Shown here piece after piece: positions 1 to 9,141 of a stretch of DNA of 64,000 nt. A program made the translations under genes and the position numbers. Position 1 is the first letter of the stretch. Every line of letters starts with the position of its first letter. The stretch is from Microbispora sp. ZYX-F-249. Lineage in GTDB: Bacteria; Actinomycetota; Actinomycetes; Streptosporangiales; Streptosporangiaceae. Below the pieces are notes generated by a model. That model was given only the letters and a program-made list of their open reading frames with translations, was not told where the DNA came from and did no database searches. The stretch is taken from the NCBI RefSeq assembly GCF_039649665.1, contig NZ_JBDJAW010000010.1:62001-126000 (forward strand). Reading direction: 5' to 3'.

Positions 1-2530
1 TGCGTACGGCTGCGCGTGGCGTCGGCCGGGGCCTGGCCCGCCGCGTAGCGCTCGGTGTAGACCCGCTCGGTGTTCCCGGTCAGCGTGCGGACGAGCGAGC
101 CGTTGTCGCCGAGCAGCACGTCGGCCGCGCCGCCGCCCTCGATCGCGTCGCCCTTGTCGGCCGCGCCCGGCGTGGCCGAGCCGCCGATCAGATCGTCCTG
201 GCCGGGGGTGGTGTCGCCCTCCAGCTCCGCTGGCTCGCTCGCGACTCCCTTCCACCCGGGGTCGCCGAGCGGCTCGCTCTCGGTCTGGGTGGACTCGGCC
301 GACAGCGGGAGGTCGCCGCGGATCTGGTCGGCGCCGCCGCCGCCCTCGGCGTAGTCGCCCTGGCCGCCGCCGGAGAGGTGGTCGTCGCCGTCCTGTCCCC
401 ACAGCGCGTCGACGCCCGACCCGCCGGAGACGCGATCCTCGCCCGCGCCCTCACCCAGGAGCTTCACCGCCCGCGGGGTCATCGGCGCGCCGGCCGAGCC
501 CAGCCGGACGGTGGCCCGGGTAGGCGTGCCCGCCAGGGTCACCACCGCGTTGTCGCCCGTGACGACGTCGTCGCCGGGGCCGCCGAACAGCGCGTCGGCG
601 GCGTCGTCCGCCGCGACGTGCGAGCCGCCCACCACGTCGTCGTCGCCCCGGTCGCCCTCGACCCAGTCGACGCCCGCGCCTCCCTCGGCATAGTCGTCGC
701 CGTCCTGGCCGCGGAGCCGGTCGGCGCCGCCCTGGCCGAAGATCGCGTCGTTGCCCGCGCCGCCGTCGGCGACGTCCGCGCCGGAGCCGCCGGCGAGCGG
801 CTCCACCCGGTGGGTGTGCGCCTGACCGGGCCGTACGGCGACGGGGGTGGCCGTGCCGGTCGTGCTCAGGACGGCGTTGTCGCCGGCGATCACGTCCGGT
901 CCGTCCCCGCCGAGCAGGGTGTCGCCCGCGTCGGGGTGCGGCCCGGAGCCGCCTCCGGCGAGCTCGTCCTCCCCGGCCTCGCCGAAGACCTGATCGGCGC
1001 CGTTGCCGCCCTCCAGATGGTCGTCACCGGCGTCGCCGTGCACCTCGTCGGCCCCGATCCCGCCGAAGGCGGTGTCGTCGCCGTCACCGCCGTGGATCAC
1101 GTCGGGCCCGCCGGCCTTCTCCGGCGTCCCGTCGAGGTCGGACGAGCCGGTGGCGTCGCCGTTGTCGCCGACCAGGCGGTCGGCTCCGGCGTCGCCGTAG
1201 AGCGTGTCGCCCGCGTCGTCCCTGCCCGCCGTACGGCTGCCGCCGACGAGCAGGTCGTCACCGAGGCCGCCGAACGCGGTGTCCTCGCCGGCCTCGCCGA
1301 CGACCACGTCGTCCTGGGCGCCGCCGTACAGGGTGTCGTCGCCCGGGCCGCCGGTCACCTCGTCGGCTCCGTCGTCACCGTAGGCGGTGTCGTCACCCGA
1401 ACCGCCGCTGACGTCGTCGTCGCCCGCGCCGCCGTACAGGGTGTCGTCGCCCTTCTCACCGCAGACGCGGTCCCTGCCGCCACCGGCCTCGACCCGGTCC
1501 GCGCCCCCGCCGGCCGAGACGGTCTCCGTGCCGGAGCCGCCGAGGACGAGGTCGCGGCCGTCGCCGTCCGCCCCGGCATCCGTGCAGGGCTCGTCGCGCC
1601 GCCTGTCGCCGAAGATCGTGGCGCCGCCGTCGCCGCCCACGACGTGGTCGTCGCCGTCACCGCCGACCAGCAGCTTCACCGAGGGCTGCACGCCCGCGGG
1701 CAGCGGCAGGTGCCGCACCCGCCTGGCCGGGCCGTAGTCGTCGCGGCCGTCGGCCTCGCTCACGTCGGACGGTTCGGCGATCACCCAGTCGTCGCCGGGG
1801 CCGCCGAAGATCTCGTCCTTGCCGTGGCCGCCCGCGAGGACGTCCTCGCCGCCGCCGCCGAGGATCCGTACGGTCTCGCCGGGAGCGGAGTGCCCCGCCA
1901 CCAGGTCCACCGCCCGGCCGCCGTACACCGTGTCGGCGCCCGCACCGGTGTCGACGTAGTTCGGCCCCGAGTCGGCCGGTCCCGCCTCGTCGGGCCCGAA
2001 CTCCTCCCGCGGTCCGGTGTGGATCTCGTCGGCGGCCGATCCTCCGGTGAGAGTGTCGGCGCCGGGCCCGCCGACCAGCAGGCTCGGCTGGGCGCGGTAG
2101 CGGGGCGACGGGTCGGTCTCGGCGAGAGGGCTGTCGGAGGCGACGCCGATGGTGTCGTTCCCGCCGTTGCCCCACAGCCGGTTCGCACCGAGCCCGGCGG
2201 CGATCCGGTCGTCTCCGTCACCCGGGCCGTCGTCCGGCGCGCCGGGCAGGCCGTCGGCGGTCCAGTCGGCCACCTCGGCCGTGCCGACCTTGCGGACGGC
2301 GGGAGTCAGGCGGCCGTCGCCGGCGACCCAGCCCCCCGCGCCGCCGATCGTCAGGTAGTCGTCGCCCGGGCCTCCGGCCAGGATGGCGGCCGTACCGCCC
2401 TGCTCGTCGTAGGAGTCGCCGCTGGTGATCTGGTCGTCGCCCCTGCCGCCGTCGATCACGTTCTTTCCGGCGCCGGCGAGGATCATGTCGTCGCCGTCGC
2501 CGCCGAAGGCGACGATCTTCCGGTCGAACG
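1..2530 (-). repeat. Array of RTX nonapeptide repeats inside the giant protein
   Basis: Read on the minus strand, this stretch codes for dozens of imperfect Gly/Asp-rich nonapeptides, for example GGDGDDHVVGGDGG and GGAGDDDVSGGSGDD. They are broken by non-repeat inserts of 20-40 residues. The inserts fall at roughly regular intervals and often contain phrases of the type LLGDNAVL or VVGDNAVV, so there is a longer-period repeat on top of the nonapeptide one. In the known RTX family the Asp residues bind Ca2+ between turns of the beta-roll. The array continues off the left edge. Confidence 0.85.
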
Positions 2531-5500
2531 GGAACGGCGCGCCGGAGTCGTCGGCGTACCCCTGGAAGACGAGCTTGAGGCCGCCCTTGGCGCCGCGGCC
2601 GTCGGCCAGCACCCGGTCGAGGCCCGCCGTGTGGTGCTCCTCGCGGACGCCGAGGGCGTTGACCACGAATCCCTCGTCGCCGGGGAGCTGGCTGACCGTC
2701 CACTGCTCGGCGTCGTCGCCGGGCTTGGCCGTGCTGCCGCCCCTGGCCGCGCGCATCGGGCCGATGTGCAGCACCAGCGCCTCACCGCTGACCGTGGCCA
2801 GCTTGGGCGGGGCCTCGTCGCACTTCGGCTTGGCCGAGAAGTCGAGCAGCGTGGCCTCGACGATCGTCCAGTCGAACCGCTTCTTGAAGATCGAAATGCC
2901 GATCTCCACCCAGGCCTTGAGATAGACCTTGAGCTTGCCCTCCATGGTGAACAGGCACAGCGGGTTGCGCAGCAGGACGCCCGCGAACTCGAAGAACCTG
3001 AACTTGCCGTCGTTGGTCGGGTCGGCCCAGAGCATCGAGATGCCCAGGGCGATTCCTCCGCTCACGCCCGCCTTGACGAGCAGCAGGTCGACTCCGGCTC
3101 CCGCTTCCAGCGTCCCGTACAGGCTGATCGCCGGCAGCGGCCGGCCCCGCTCGTCGGTGGTCTTCAGGTAGAGGCTGTCGAGGATCTGGAGGTCGGCCTT
3201 GCCCTGCTCGATGGCCTTGCGGATGCCGTAGGTGTCGAAGCCCGCCCTGATCCGCGCCTCGACTCCGGCGGTGCCGGAGATGACGACCATGATGGGCGGC
3301 GGCGCGTAGACCGGGCCGAACGACTGGCTGTAGGTGAAGCCGAGGCGCAGCGGACCGGAGTCGAAGGCGACCAGCTCGACGTCCTTGCCCATGAGCAGGC
3401 TGAAGATCGACCGCCCGGCGTTGTCGAGCACGGGGAAGCTGAAACCGGCCTTGCCGGACTGCTGCATCGGGCCCTGCTCGTCCGCGGCGGCCTTCGCGGC
3501 GGTGGCGGCCTTGCCCTTGTCGCAGCTCCTGGCGCCCTGGTCGAGCGCCGCGAGCAGGTTGTCCGTGGTGGGCGACACGTCGGCGATCAGCGAGTCCGCC
3601 ACGTCCGGCGAGTTCTCCGTGGTGAGAGCCCTGTCACCGGCCACGGTGAAGCTGCCGATGGGGATGTGCAGCTCGCCCCGGCAGTCGGGCAGCGAGGTCA
3701 CCAGCTTGGTGATCTCGATCATCCGCTCGATGAACTGGGTCGTGCTGTTGCCGCCCAGGGTGTTGAACTTCTTGGCGATCGTCATCAGGTTCACGTCGCC
3801 GCCGCCCGCGGCCCGGCTGAGGTCCGAGAGCACCGGGATGGGCGCGTAGAGCTGGTCGACGACCGGACGCACCGGGTCGGTGACCCGCTTGACCTGCGTC
3901 ACCACCGGCCCGAGGACCGTACGGAAGAAGTCGCCGGCCTCCAGGTTGACGTCGGTGAAGGCGATGGACAGGTTCGCGGGGTCGGGCGAGCCGCCCTTCG
4001 TGAGGTCCCATGCCAGGTGGAAGTCGCCGAACAGACCGGGCAGCATCGGCGATCCGGGCGTCACGGTGAAGCGCCAGTCGACGGCCGCGTTGGCGTGCAG
4101 CGACGTCTCCACCAGGTCGGAGGCGTCGGCGAGCTGCGCCAGCCCGATCTTGCCGACCGGCTTGAGCCCGACGGTGAACGTGCCCGCGAACAGGTCGGGA
4201 GACTGCGGCGAGCGGTTCTTCACCGTGACGTCGAGGATGGACAGCTTGGCGTTGATCTCGTCGGGCAGCGACACGTTCACGCCCACGGTGGCCTGCGGCC
4301 TCTTGTCGGGCGTCGCGTCGATGTAGAAGCCGTTGACGCGGTCGAGGCCCACGGTCACGTCCACGTGCCAGCCGAGCTCGGCCCGCACGCCCTTGCCCGG
4401 GCCCTGCCGCAGCGCGAGACCGGGGACGCCGATGTCCAGCTGCCGTTCGAGGGCCGCGCAGCCCTCCACGCAGCCCTGCCGCGGGTCGACCGTGCCCTTG
4501 CCGATGCTCATCGTGAACTTCACGCCGGTCAGCTCGGTGCCCTTGGCGGCGTCGCAGGCGGTGGGGTCCGCGGGCTCCGGCGCCTGCACACAGGTGATCA
4601 GCGGTTGCACGCCGGGGCCGACCTTGGGGGCGAGCTCGGCGTTGTACCACTCGCGCAGGTCCTTGCCGGTGGGCACCCGGCCGCCGTTCGGCAGCGTGGC
4701 GATCGCCGCCTTGATCTCCTGGCGCTTGGCGCCGACGAAGTCCGCGCCCTGCTGCAGGTCGTCGCCGACCAGGGGCAGTCTGCCGCCGTAGGAGACCGTG
4801 CGCATGCCGGCCTCCAGCGCGGTGAGGTAGCGGTCGATGCCGTCGCCGAGGTTGGTCCAGTCGAGCTCCAGCCCGGCGGGCAGGGTGGAGAAGTCGAACT
4901 CGGGCACCTCCAGCCGGTCGATGTCGCCCGGCAGCTTCTTCGTCAGGTCGAACATCTCGGCAAGCGGAGCGGCCCTGGGCAGGCGCAGCACGAGCGCGTG
5001 CCTGCCGTCCGCGGTGATCGGGCTGCCGTTCACGTAGGCGGGCAGCACCGCGCACAGCGCGAGGTCGGTCTCGTCGCGCCGGGGGTCGCGGTCACAGGTG
5101 ACCGACTCGGTCGTCTCGTTGAGCGCCAGGTCGAGCCCGGCGAAGAAGTCGGCCGGCGGCACGGCCTCCTGCGACTCGCCGTCGTACCGGAGGGTCACGC
5201 CGTACGCGAGCCTGGCCTGCATCGGGTCGTCGTCGTCCGCCTTGCCGACCGAGACGGGCAGCGGGCCGATGTTCGCCTTGATCGCGCCGTCGAGCCGGGC
5301 GTTCGCCTCCAGGTCGAGGCCGGAGTCGGTCTCGACGAGCAGGTCGCGGGCGAGGTCGAAATCGCGCTTGAGCGCCACCCGCAGCCCCAGCCGGATCTGC
5401 CCGCCGACGGAGGCGTCGAGCGTGCCGGAACCGGAGGCGGCGACCAGGCTGCTGTCCCCGAAGGAGAATCGCAGCGGCTCCTTCAGCGCCGCCTTCTTGT

Positions 5501-8249
5501 CGTACGCCAGCGACAGGCGCAGCGCGCCGTCCTCGTAGCCGATGCGGACCTGGCCGCCCAGCGCCTTGTTCAGCTCGGCCACCAGCGCCTGGACGGTGTC
5601 CGGCGGGGCCGCGGTGAGCCGGTCGATCGCGTCCCTGAGCGGTGAACGCAGCGCGTACGCCGTGCCCGGCTCGGGACGGACCTGCCCGAACTTCGCGGTG
5701 AACGCCATGGTGTGCTCGCCGCAGACGGCCGCGACGGTCATCACGCGGGTGCCGATCACGACGCCGCGCCCGATGTGCGCCTGGGTGAACGTCCGCGACG
5801 GGTCGGTGACGAAGCCGTTCTCGCTGCCGCAGGCGCCGTCGCCGTACACGACGCCGGGGCCGGAGCCCATCTCGTCGGCGGCGACGAGGTCGGACAGCGA
5901 GCGGCCGAGGAGCGGCAGCTTCGCCGTCATCGCCGTGCCGACCGGCCCTTCGGGCTTGACGCGGTCGAGATAGGTGGCCAGCGCGCCCAGCGACTTGACC
6001 AGCGCGCCGAACAGCGCCTGCGGGTTGTCGGGGTCGAAGGCGAAGTCCTTGACCTTGCCGATCTGGTCGAAGCCGCGGAAGACCACGGTGCCGGGCGTCC
6101 GGACATCCGGCATCTGCACGTCACCGGTGACCTTGCCGCCGAAGAAGTCGGCCAGTCCGGGGACGCCGAGGGTCAGCCTGGCCGTGGCGGTGGCGTCCAC
6201 CTGGGTGGTGAGGACGTCCGCGGGGTCGCTCGCCAGGCGTTCGAACAGCCGCGTCAGCGGCACGTCCCCGGCGTCCTTGAGCGCGACCTTCACCACGTCG
6301 CCACCGGTCTTGCTGCTCATGGACAGGTCGCCGGTGAGCCGTACGCCGAGGTAGCCGACGACGGCGTCCACGTTGACCGAGGTGAGGACCGACACGCGGG
6401 CGCCGAACAGGTCGCGGCCGGTACGCAGCATGATCCGGTCGGCGGGCCGGGGCAGCTCGGTGACCACGGTCGCGCTGCCGTCGGGGTTGGTGTGCTTGTA
6501 GGGGCACGCCTTCCGCTGCCCGTCCGGGCGGGTGGCGCACGCCTCGCCGGTGGCCGGGTCGCTCAGGTCGAGCACGACCGTGGCGGCGGCGTGGTAGCCG
6601 CGCATCACCCCGGCGACCGAGGTGGTCGCGTTGGCCTGGGCGAGGCCCGAGCGGGCCTTGAAGGCGTCACCGAAGGTGATCTGGCCGATCATCGGGTCGG
6701 CGGCGGCGATCCGGTAGGCGGTCCCGGCCGCGGGCACGCCGCCGCGCCAGCCGTCGCCGGTCAGCGTGACGACGTCGGCGGTGTTGCCGGCCACCATGCC
6801 GGTCGACGTGCCCGCGGTGATCGTGCGGCCGGTGAACTCTCCGGGCGTCCACTTCTGGCCGGCGTGCCTGAGCGTCGTGGCCGTGTAGGTGACGCCGGTG
6901 CCCGCGCCGCTGTTCGCCTGCCCGCCGGGGTTGAGCGGCTCGGGCACGGGGTTGACCGCGCGGTCGATCACGAGCGTGAAGGCGATCTTCTTGGTGGCGT
7001 CGTCGTAGCCCGCGTCGGCGACCTTGATGATCGCGCCGCCGGGAAGGCCGCGCGCCCTGCCCAGCGCGGCGAACATGTCCTGGATCGAGGTGAAGGTGGG
7101 CTGACCGGTGTCGCGGTCGACGCTGTCGGCGACGAACTTGTCGAGCGCCTCGGAGATGCGCACGGCGTCGGCCAGGGAACCCCGCATGAACGGCAGGTCC
7201 AGGTCGCCCTGGCCGCCCTGATCCCCCTGGGTGCCCCAGCGGGCCCGCTGCACGGCGGTGATCGCGCCGGACAGATGCGTCAGCCCGTCGAGCAGGTCCT
7301 TCGGCGTGAGCGTCTGGAAGCGGTTCAGCCGGTCGAGGTCGGGCTGGCTCACACTCACCTGCGGTCCGCCCGTGGCGAGGTCGGGCCAGCTCACGTCGAC
7401 GGTCGCGGTGGCGCCCTCGACCTGGGCTCCGGCGAACGGCTGCGCGGTGACCGCGAGCCTGGCGGTCGCCGAGCCCTTCTTGCCGAAGGTGAACAGGCCG
7501 GCCGCCGCGCCGTCCGCGCCCAGCTCCCGCAGGTCGAGCCGGCCGTCGCCGTCCGGGTCGGCGGCGGTGGAGGTGAACGTGGAGGTGAAGGAGAGCGACG
7601 AGCCCGCGGACAGGTCGACGCCGAGGATGCCGAAGGCGGCCGTGGGCTTGGCCCCCGCCGTCAGCCGCCCGTCGGCCTGCACCGTCACGACGGCGTCCTT
7701 GCCCAGCCAGGCCGTCTTGGTGGCGGGGTCGTAGGCGAAGGGCAGCTTCGCGCCCAGCTTCAGCGTGACGTCGACCCCCCCGGAGGTCGTCAGCGAGATT
7801 TTGGGCTGTGCGCTGCCGATGGAGACCGGCCGGTCGGCGACCGTCCTGGTCACCTCCAGGGTCAGGTCGAGGTGCCTGACGCCGCCCTGGGTGCTCGCCT
7901 CGGCCAGCAACCGGCCGCTGCGCGGACCGGACAGCGGATACTCGTCCTCCAGATCCGACAGGCTGGTCAGGTTCTTGAGCCGGTCGTGGACCGCGACGTC
8001 GAACAGGTCGCGCAGGCCCAGGCCGTCCTCCCCGCCGGGTACCAGGCCGACGAGGGGCAACTGCTCGCCCATCGGGCCGAGCGCCGCCATCCCCCTGCCG
8101 ACGGCGGCGAAGCGTTCGACCGCGGACACGAGCGCGGCGGTCTCCGCGTCCGGTTGCGCGGCCGCGGACGCGGCCTGTGGCAGGCCGGTCACCAGACCTG
8201 ACATCATCCCCACGACGCACAGCGCGCTGATCAATCGCCGCCTTGACAC
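1..8249 (-). CDS. Giant secreted RTX (haemolysin-type calcium-binding repeat) protein, C-terminus beyond the window
   Basis: One frame stays open from the start to the left edge, about 2,750 codons, with no stop in the window. The N-terminus has an Arg-rich n-region (SRRRLIS), a hydrophobic core and an Ala-rich cleavage zone ending near ASAAA: a Sec signal, or possibly Tat because SRRRLI resembles the twin-arginine motif. Residues about 40-1,900 are long beta-rich repeats with no family I recognise; an EF-hand-like loop DPDGDGRLDLRE lies near residue 227. From about residue 1,915 to the edge the protein is mostly GGxGxDxLxGG nonapeptides, the parallel beta-roll that binds calcium outside the cell. 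I chose GTG 8249 because GGGGGT lies just upstream and the signal peptide begins cleanly there; ATG 8276 is an in-frame alternative. The function could be adhesin, matrix protein or exoenzyme; I saw no catalytic domain in the visible part. Confidence 0.85.
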   Translation of the reverse strand, partial: MSRRRLISALCVVGMMSGLVTGLPQAASAAAQPDAETAALVSAVERFAAVGRGMAALGPMGEQLPLVGLVPGGEDGLGLRDLFDVAVHDRLKNLTSLSDLEDEYPLSGPRSGRLLAEASTQGGVRHLDLTLEVTRTVADRPVSIGSAQPKISLTTSGGVDVTLKLGAKLPFAYDPATKTAWLGKDAVVTVQADGRLTAGAKPTAAFGILGVDLSAGSSLSFTSTFTSTAADPDGDGRLDLRELGADGAAAGLFTFGKKGSATARLAVTAQPFAGAQVEGATATVDVSWPDLATGGPQVSVSQPDLDRLNRFQTLTPKDLLDGLTHLSGAITAVQRARWGTQGDQGGQGDLDLPFMRGSLADAVRISEALDKFVADSVDRDTGQPTFTSIQDMFAALGRARGLPGGAIIKVADAGYDDATKKIAFTLVIDRAVNPVPEPLNPGGQANSGAGTGVTYTATTLRHAGQKWTPGEFTGRTITAGTSTGMVAGNTADVVTLTGDGWRGGVPAAGTAYRIAAADPMIGQITFGDAFKARSGLAQANATTSVAGVMRGYHAAATVVLDLSDPATGEACATRPDGQRKACPYKHTNPDGSATVVTELPRPADRIMLRTGRDLFGARVSVLTSVNVDAVVGYLGVRLTGDLSMSSKTGGDVVKVALKDAGDVPLTRLFERLASDPADVLTTQVDATATARLTLGVPGLADFFGGKVTGDVQMPDVRTPGTVVFRGFDQIGKVKDFAFDPDNPQALFGALVKSLGALATYLDRVKPEGPVGTAMTAKLPLLGRSLSDLVAADEMGSGPGVVYGDGACGSENGFVTDPSRTFTQAHIGRGVVIGTRVMTVAAVCGEHTMAFTAKFGQVRPEPGTAYALRSPLRDAIDRLTAAPPDTVQALVAELNKALGGQVRIGYEDGALRLSLAYDKKAALKEPLRFSFGDSSLVAASGSGTLDASVGGQIRLGLRVALKRDFDLARDLLVETDSGLDLEANARLDGAIKANIGPLPVSVGKADDDDPMQARLAYGVTLRYDGESQEAVPPADFFAGLDLALNETTESVTCDRDPRRDETDLALCAVLPAYVNGSPITADGRHALVLRLPRAAPLAEMFDLTKKLPGDIDRLEVPEFDFSTLPAGLELDWTNLGDGIDRYLTALEAGMRTVSYGGRLPLVGDDLQQGADFVGAKRQEIKAAIATLPNGGRVPTGKDLREWYNAELAPKVGPGVQPLITCVQAPEPADPTACDAAKGTELTGVKFTMSIGKGTVDPRQGCVEGCAALERQLDIGVPGLALRQGPGKGVRAELGWHVDVTVGLDRVNGFYIDATPDKRPQATVGVNVSLPDEINAKLSILDVTVKNRSPQSPDLFAGTFTVGLKPVGKIGLAQLADASDLVETSLHANAAVDWRFTVTPGSPMLPGLFGDFHLAWDLTKGGSPDPANLSIAFTDVNLEAGDFFRTVLGPVVTQVKRVTDPVRPVVDQLYAPIPVLSDLSRAAGGGDVNLMTIAKKFNTLGGNSTTQFIERMIEITKLVTSLPDCRGELHIPIGSFTVAGDRALTTENSPDVADSLIADVSPTTDNLLAALDQGARSCDKGKAATAAKAAADEQGPMQQSGKAGFSFPVLDNAGRSIFSLLMGKDVELVAFDSGPLRLGFTYSQSFGPVYAPPPIMVVISGTAGVEARIRAGFDTYGIRKAIEQGKADLQILDSLYLKTTDERGRPLPAISLYGTLEAGAGVDLLLVKAGVSGGIALGISMLWADPTNDGKFRFFEFAGVLLRNPLCLFTMEGKLKVYLKAWVEIGISIFKKRFDWTIVEATLLDFSAKPKCDEAPPKLATVSGEALVLHIGPMRAARGGSTAKPGDDAEQWTVSQLPGDEGFVVNALGVREEHHTAGLDRVLADGRGAKGGLKLVFQGYADDSGAPFPFDRKIVAFGGDGDDMILAGAGKNVIDGGRGDDQITSGDSYDEQGGTAAILAGGPGDDYLTIGGAGGWVAGDGRLTPAVRKVGTAEVADWTADGLPGAPDDGPGDGDDRIAAGLGANRLWGNGGNDTIGVASDSPLAETDPSPRYRAQPSLLVGGPGADTLTGGSAADEIHTGPREEFGPDEAGPADSGPNYVDTGAGADTVYGGRAVDLVAGHSAPGETVRILGGGGEDVLAGGHGKDEIFGGPGDDWVIAEPSDVSEADGRDDYGPARRVRHLPLPAGVQPSVKLLVGGDGDDHVVGGDGGATIFGDRRRDEPCTDAGADGDGRDLVLGGSGTETVSAGGGADRVEAGGGRDRVCGEKGDDTLYGGAGDDDVSGGSGDDTAYGDDGADEVTGGPGDDTLYGGAQDDVVVGEAGEDTAFGGLGDDLLVGGSRTAGRDDAGDTLYGDAGADRLVGDNGDATGSSDLDGTPEKAGGPDVIHGGDGDDTAFGGIGADEVHGDAGDDHLEGGNGADQVFGEAGEDELAGGGSGPHPDAGDTLLGGDGPDVIAGDNAVLSTTGTATPVAVRPGQAHTHRVEPLAGGSGADVADGGAGNDAIFGQGGADRLRGQDGDDYAEGGAGVDWVEGDRGDDDVVGGSHVAADDAADALFGGPGDDVVTGDNAVVTLAGTPTRATVRLGSAGAPMTPRAVKLLGEGAGEDRVSGGSGVDALWGQDGDDHLSGGGQGDYAEGGGGADQIRGDLPLSAESTQTESEPLGDPGWKGVASEPAELEGDTTPGQDDLIGGSATPGAADKGDAIEGGGAADVLLGDNGSLVRTLTGNTERVYTERYAAGQAPADATRSRT

Positions 8250-8357
8250 CGGACCCCCAGAACCGACGGGTTGCATACCGACGGTCTGTTCTAGTGACGG
8301 CGACTTGTGATCCGGTTGGATCTGACTTCAGCAGGACGCGTGCGCAGGTCCGGGCAG

Positions 8358-8396
8358 GTGCCCCTCCACGTACGTCGCGTGGACGCGGAGGGGCAC
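8358..8396 (-). terminator. Hairpin between the small secreted protein gene and the giant RTX gene
   Basis: GTGCCCCTCC (8358-8367) pairs perfectly with GGAGGGGCAC (8387-8396) across a 19-base loop. The loop holds a second possible pairing, CCACG with CGTGG. The hairpin lies downstream of the gene ending at 8455 on the minus strand. There is no U-tract, which is usual in high-GC actinomycetes. Partial read-through into the RTX gene is possible. Confidence 0.5.
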
Positions 8397-8454
8397 GCCG
8401 AGGCGTGCGGCCGCCGCTCCGGCTTCCCGCCGGACCGCGGTCGCGGGAGACGGC

Positions 8455-8907
8455 CTAGTTGTAGCAGCAGTCGTTCCAGTAGCGGTTGGCCCAGAAGCAG
8501 TTCTCCCACCAGCAGTCGTCCCAGTAGGGCGTGTTCCAGGCGCAGTTGTTCGCGTAACCGTCGACGGGGCCGGCGACGAGGTTGTTCGAGACGTTGTTGA
8601 AGGTGTTGTTGACACCGTTGTCGAAATAGTTCTCCGTCGGACCGGCGCACCCGTTTCCACACGTTCCGCCGCAGCGGTTGTCACACGGGTTCGTACAGGT
8701 GTTACACGGATTGCTGTAGAGGTTATTGCCGGTGTTGTCGAAGGTGTTGTTGTATCCGTTCGTGAACTCGTTCTCCGTCGGGGTGGCATAACCCGAGCCC
8801 GTTGGGGCGGTCACCGCGCCCGCCGCCGTGGCGCCCGCGACGAGGGCGCCACCGCCGAGCGCGGTGGAAAGTGCGAGTCCGGCGATGACCTTCTTGAGCT
8901 TGGGCAT
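8455..8907 (-). CDS. Small secreted Asn/Cys/Trp-rich protein of unknown function
   Basis: This codes for 150 residues with a signal peptide ending near residue 31 (Lys-rich start, Ala/Gly/Leu core, AAGAV). The mature part holds a segment beginning PTENEFTNGYNNTFDN that recurs about 50 residues later as PTENYFDNGVNNTFNN. Between the copies lies a block with six cysteines (PCNTCTNPCDNRC and CGGTCGNGC). The last 35 residues have five more cysteines among Trp and Tyr (PYWDDCWWENCFWANRYW). A strong ribosome binding site, AGAGGGGG, lies about 7 bases before the ATG. Eleven cysteines in a small exported protein suggest disulphide cross-linking, metal binding or self-assembly at the surface. I do not recognise the family. 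Its neighbour is the giant RTX protein. Confidence 0.8.
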   Translation of the reverse strand: MPKLKKVIAGLALSTALGGGALVAGATAAGAVTAPTGSGYATPTENEFTNGYNNTFDNTGNNLYSNPCNTCTNPCDNRCGGTCGNGCAGPTENYFDNGVNNTFNNVSNNLVAGPVDGYANNCAWNTPYWDDCWWENCFWANRYWNDCCYN

Positions 8908-9141
8908 TCTATGTCCCCCTCTAAAGGCTCAACTGCCTAATTTGTGCGGCACGCCGAAGAATGCCGTCTAATGACCGTTAAGTGGCCATTGCCCCGCGAC
9001 GTCATGTTTTCCAGGCCGGACAAGCGACAAACGGCGATTGAGGGTGTTTAACGACTTGTTTATGGATAAGGGGCGTTAGCTGGGCACTTATGCCGCCTTT
9101 ATCCCTGAATGTCCGATTTCATCGGGCGGTCGGACATGGCC

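Noticed and set aside
1..2530. CRISPR-like array of short repeats at the left edge
   Set aside because: The repeats code for RTX nonapeptides in one frame and vary at the DNA level; there are no identical repeats with unique spacers.
378..5645. Very long plus-strand open frame (1,755 codons) opposite the RTX gene
   Set aside because: It is rich in Ala/Val/Arg/Gly with no domain or signal, while the opposite strand encodes a signal peptide and regular RTX repeats. Such antisense frames are common in high-GC coding DNA.
5712..8201. Second long plus-strand frame (829 codons) opposite the same gene
   Set aside because: Same composition argument; it is a shadow of the RTX gene.
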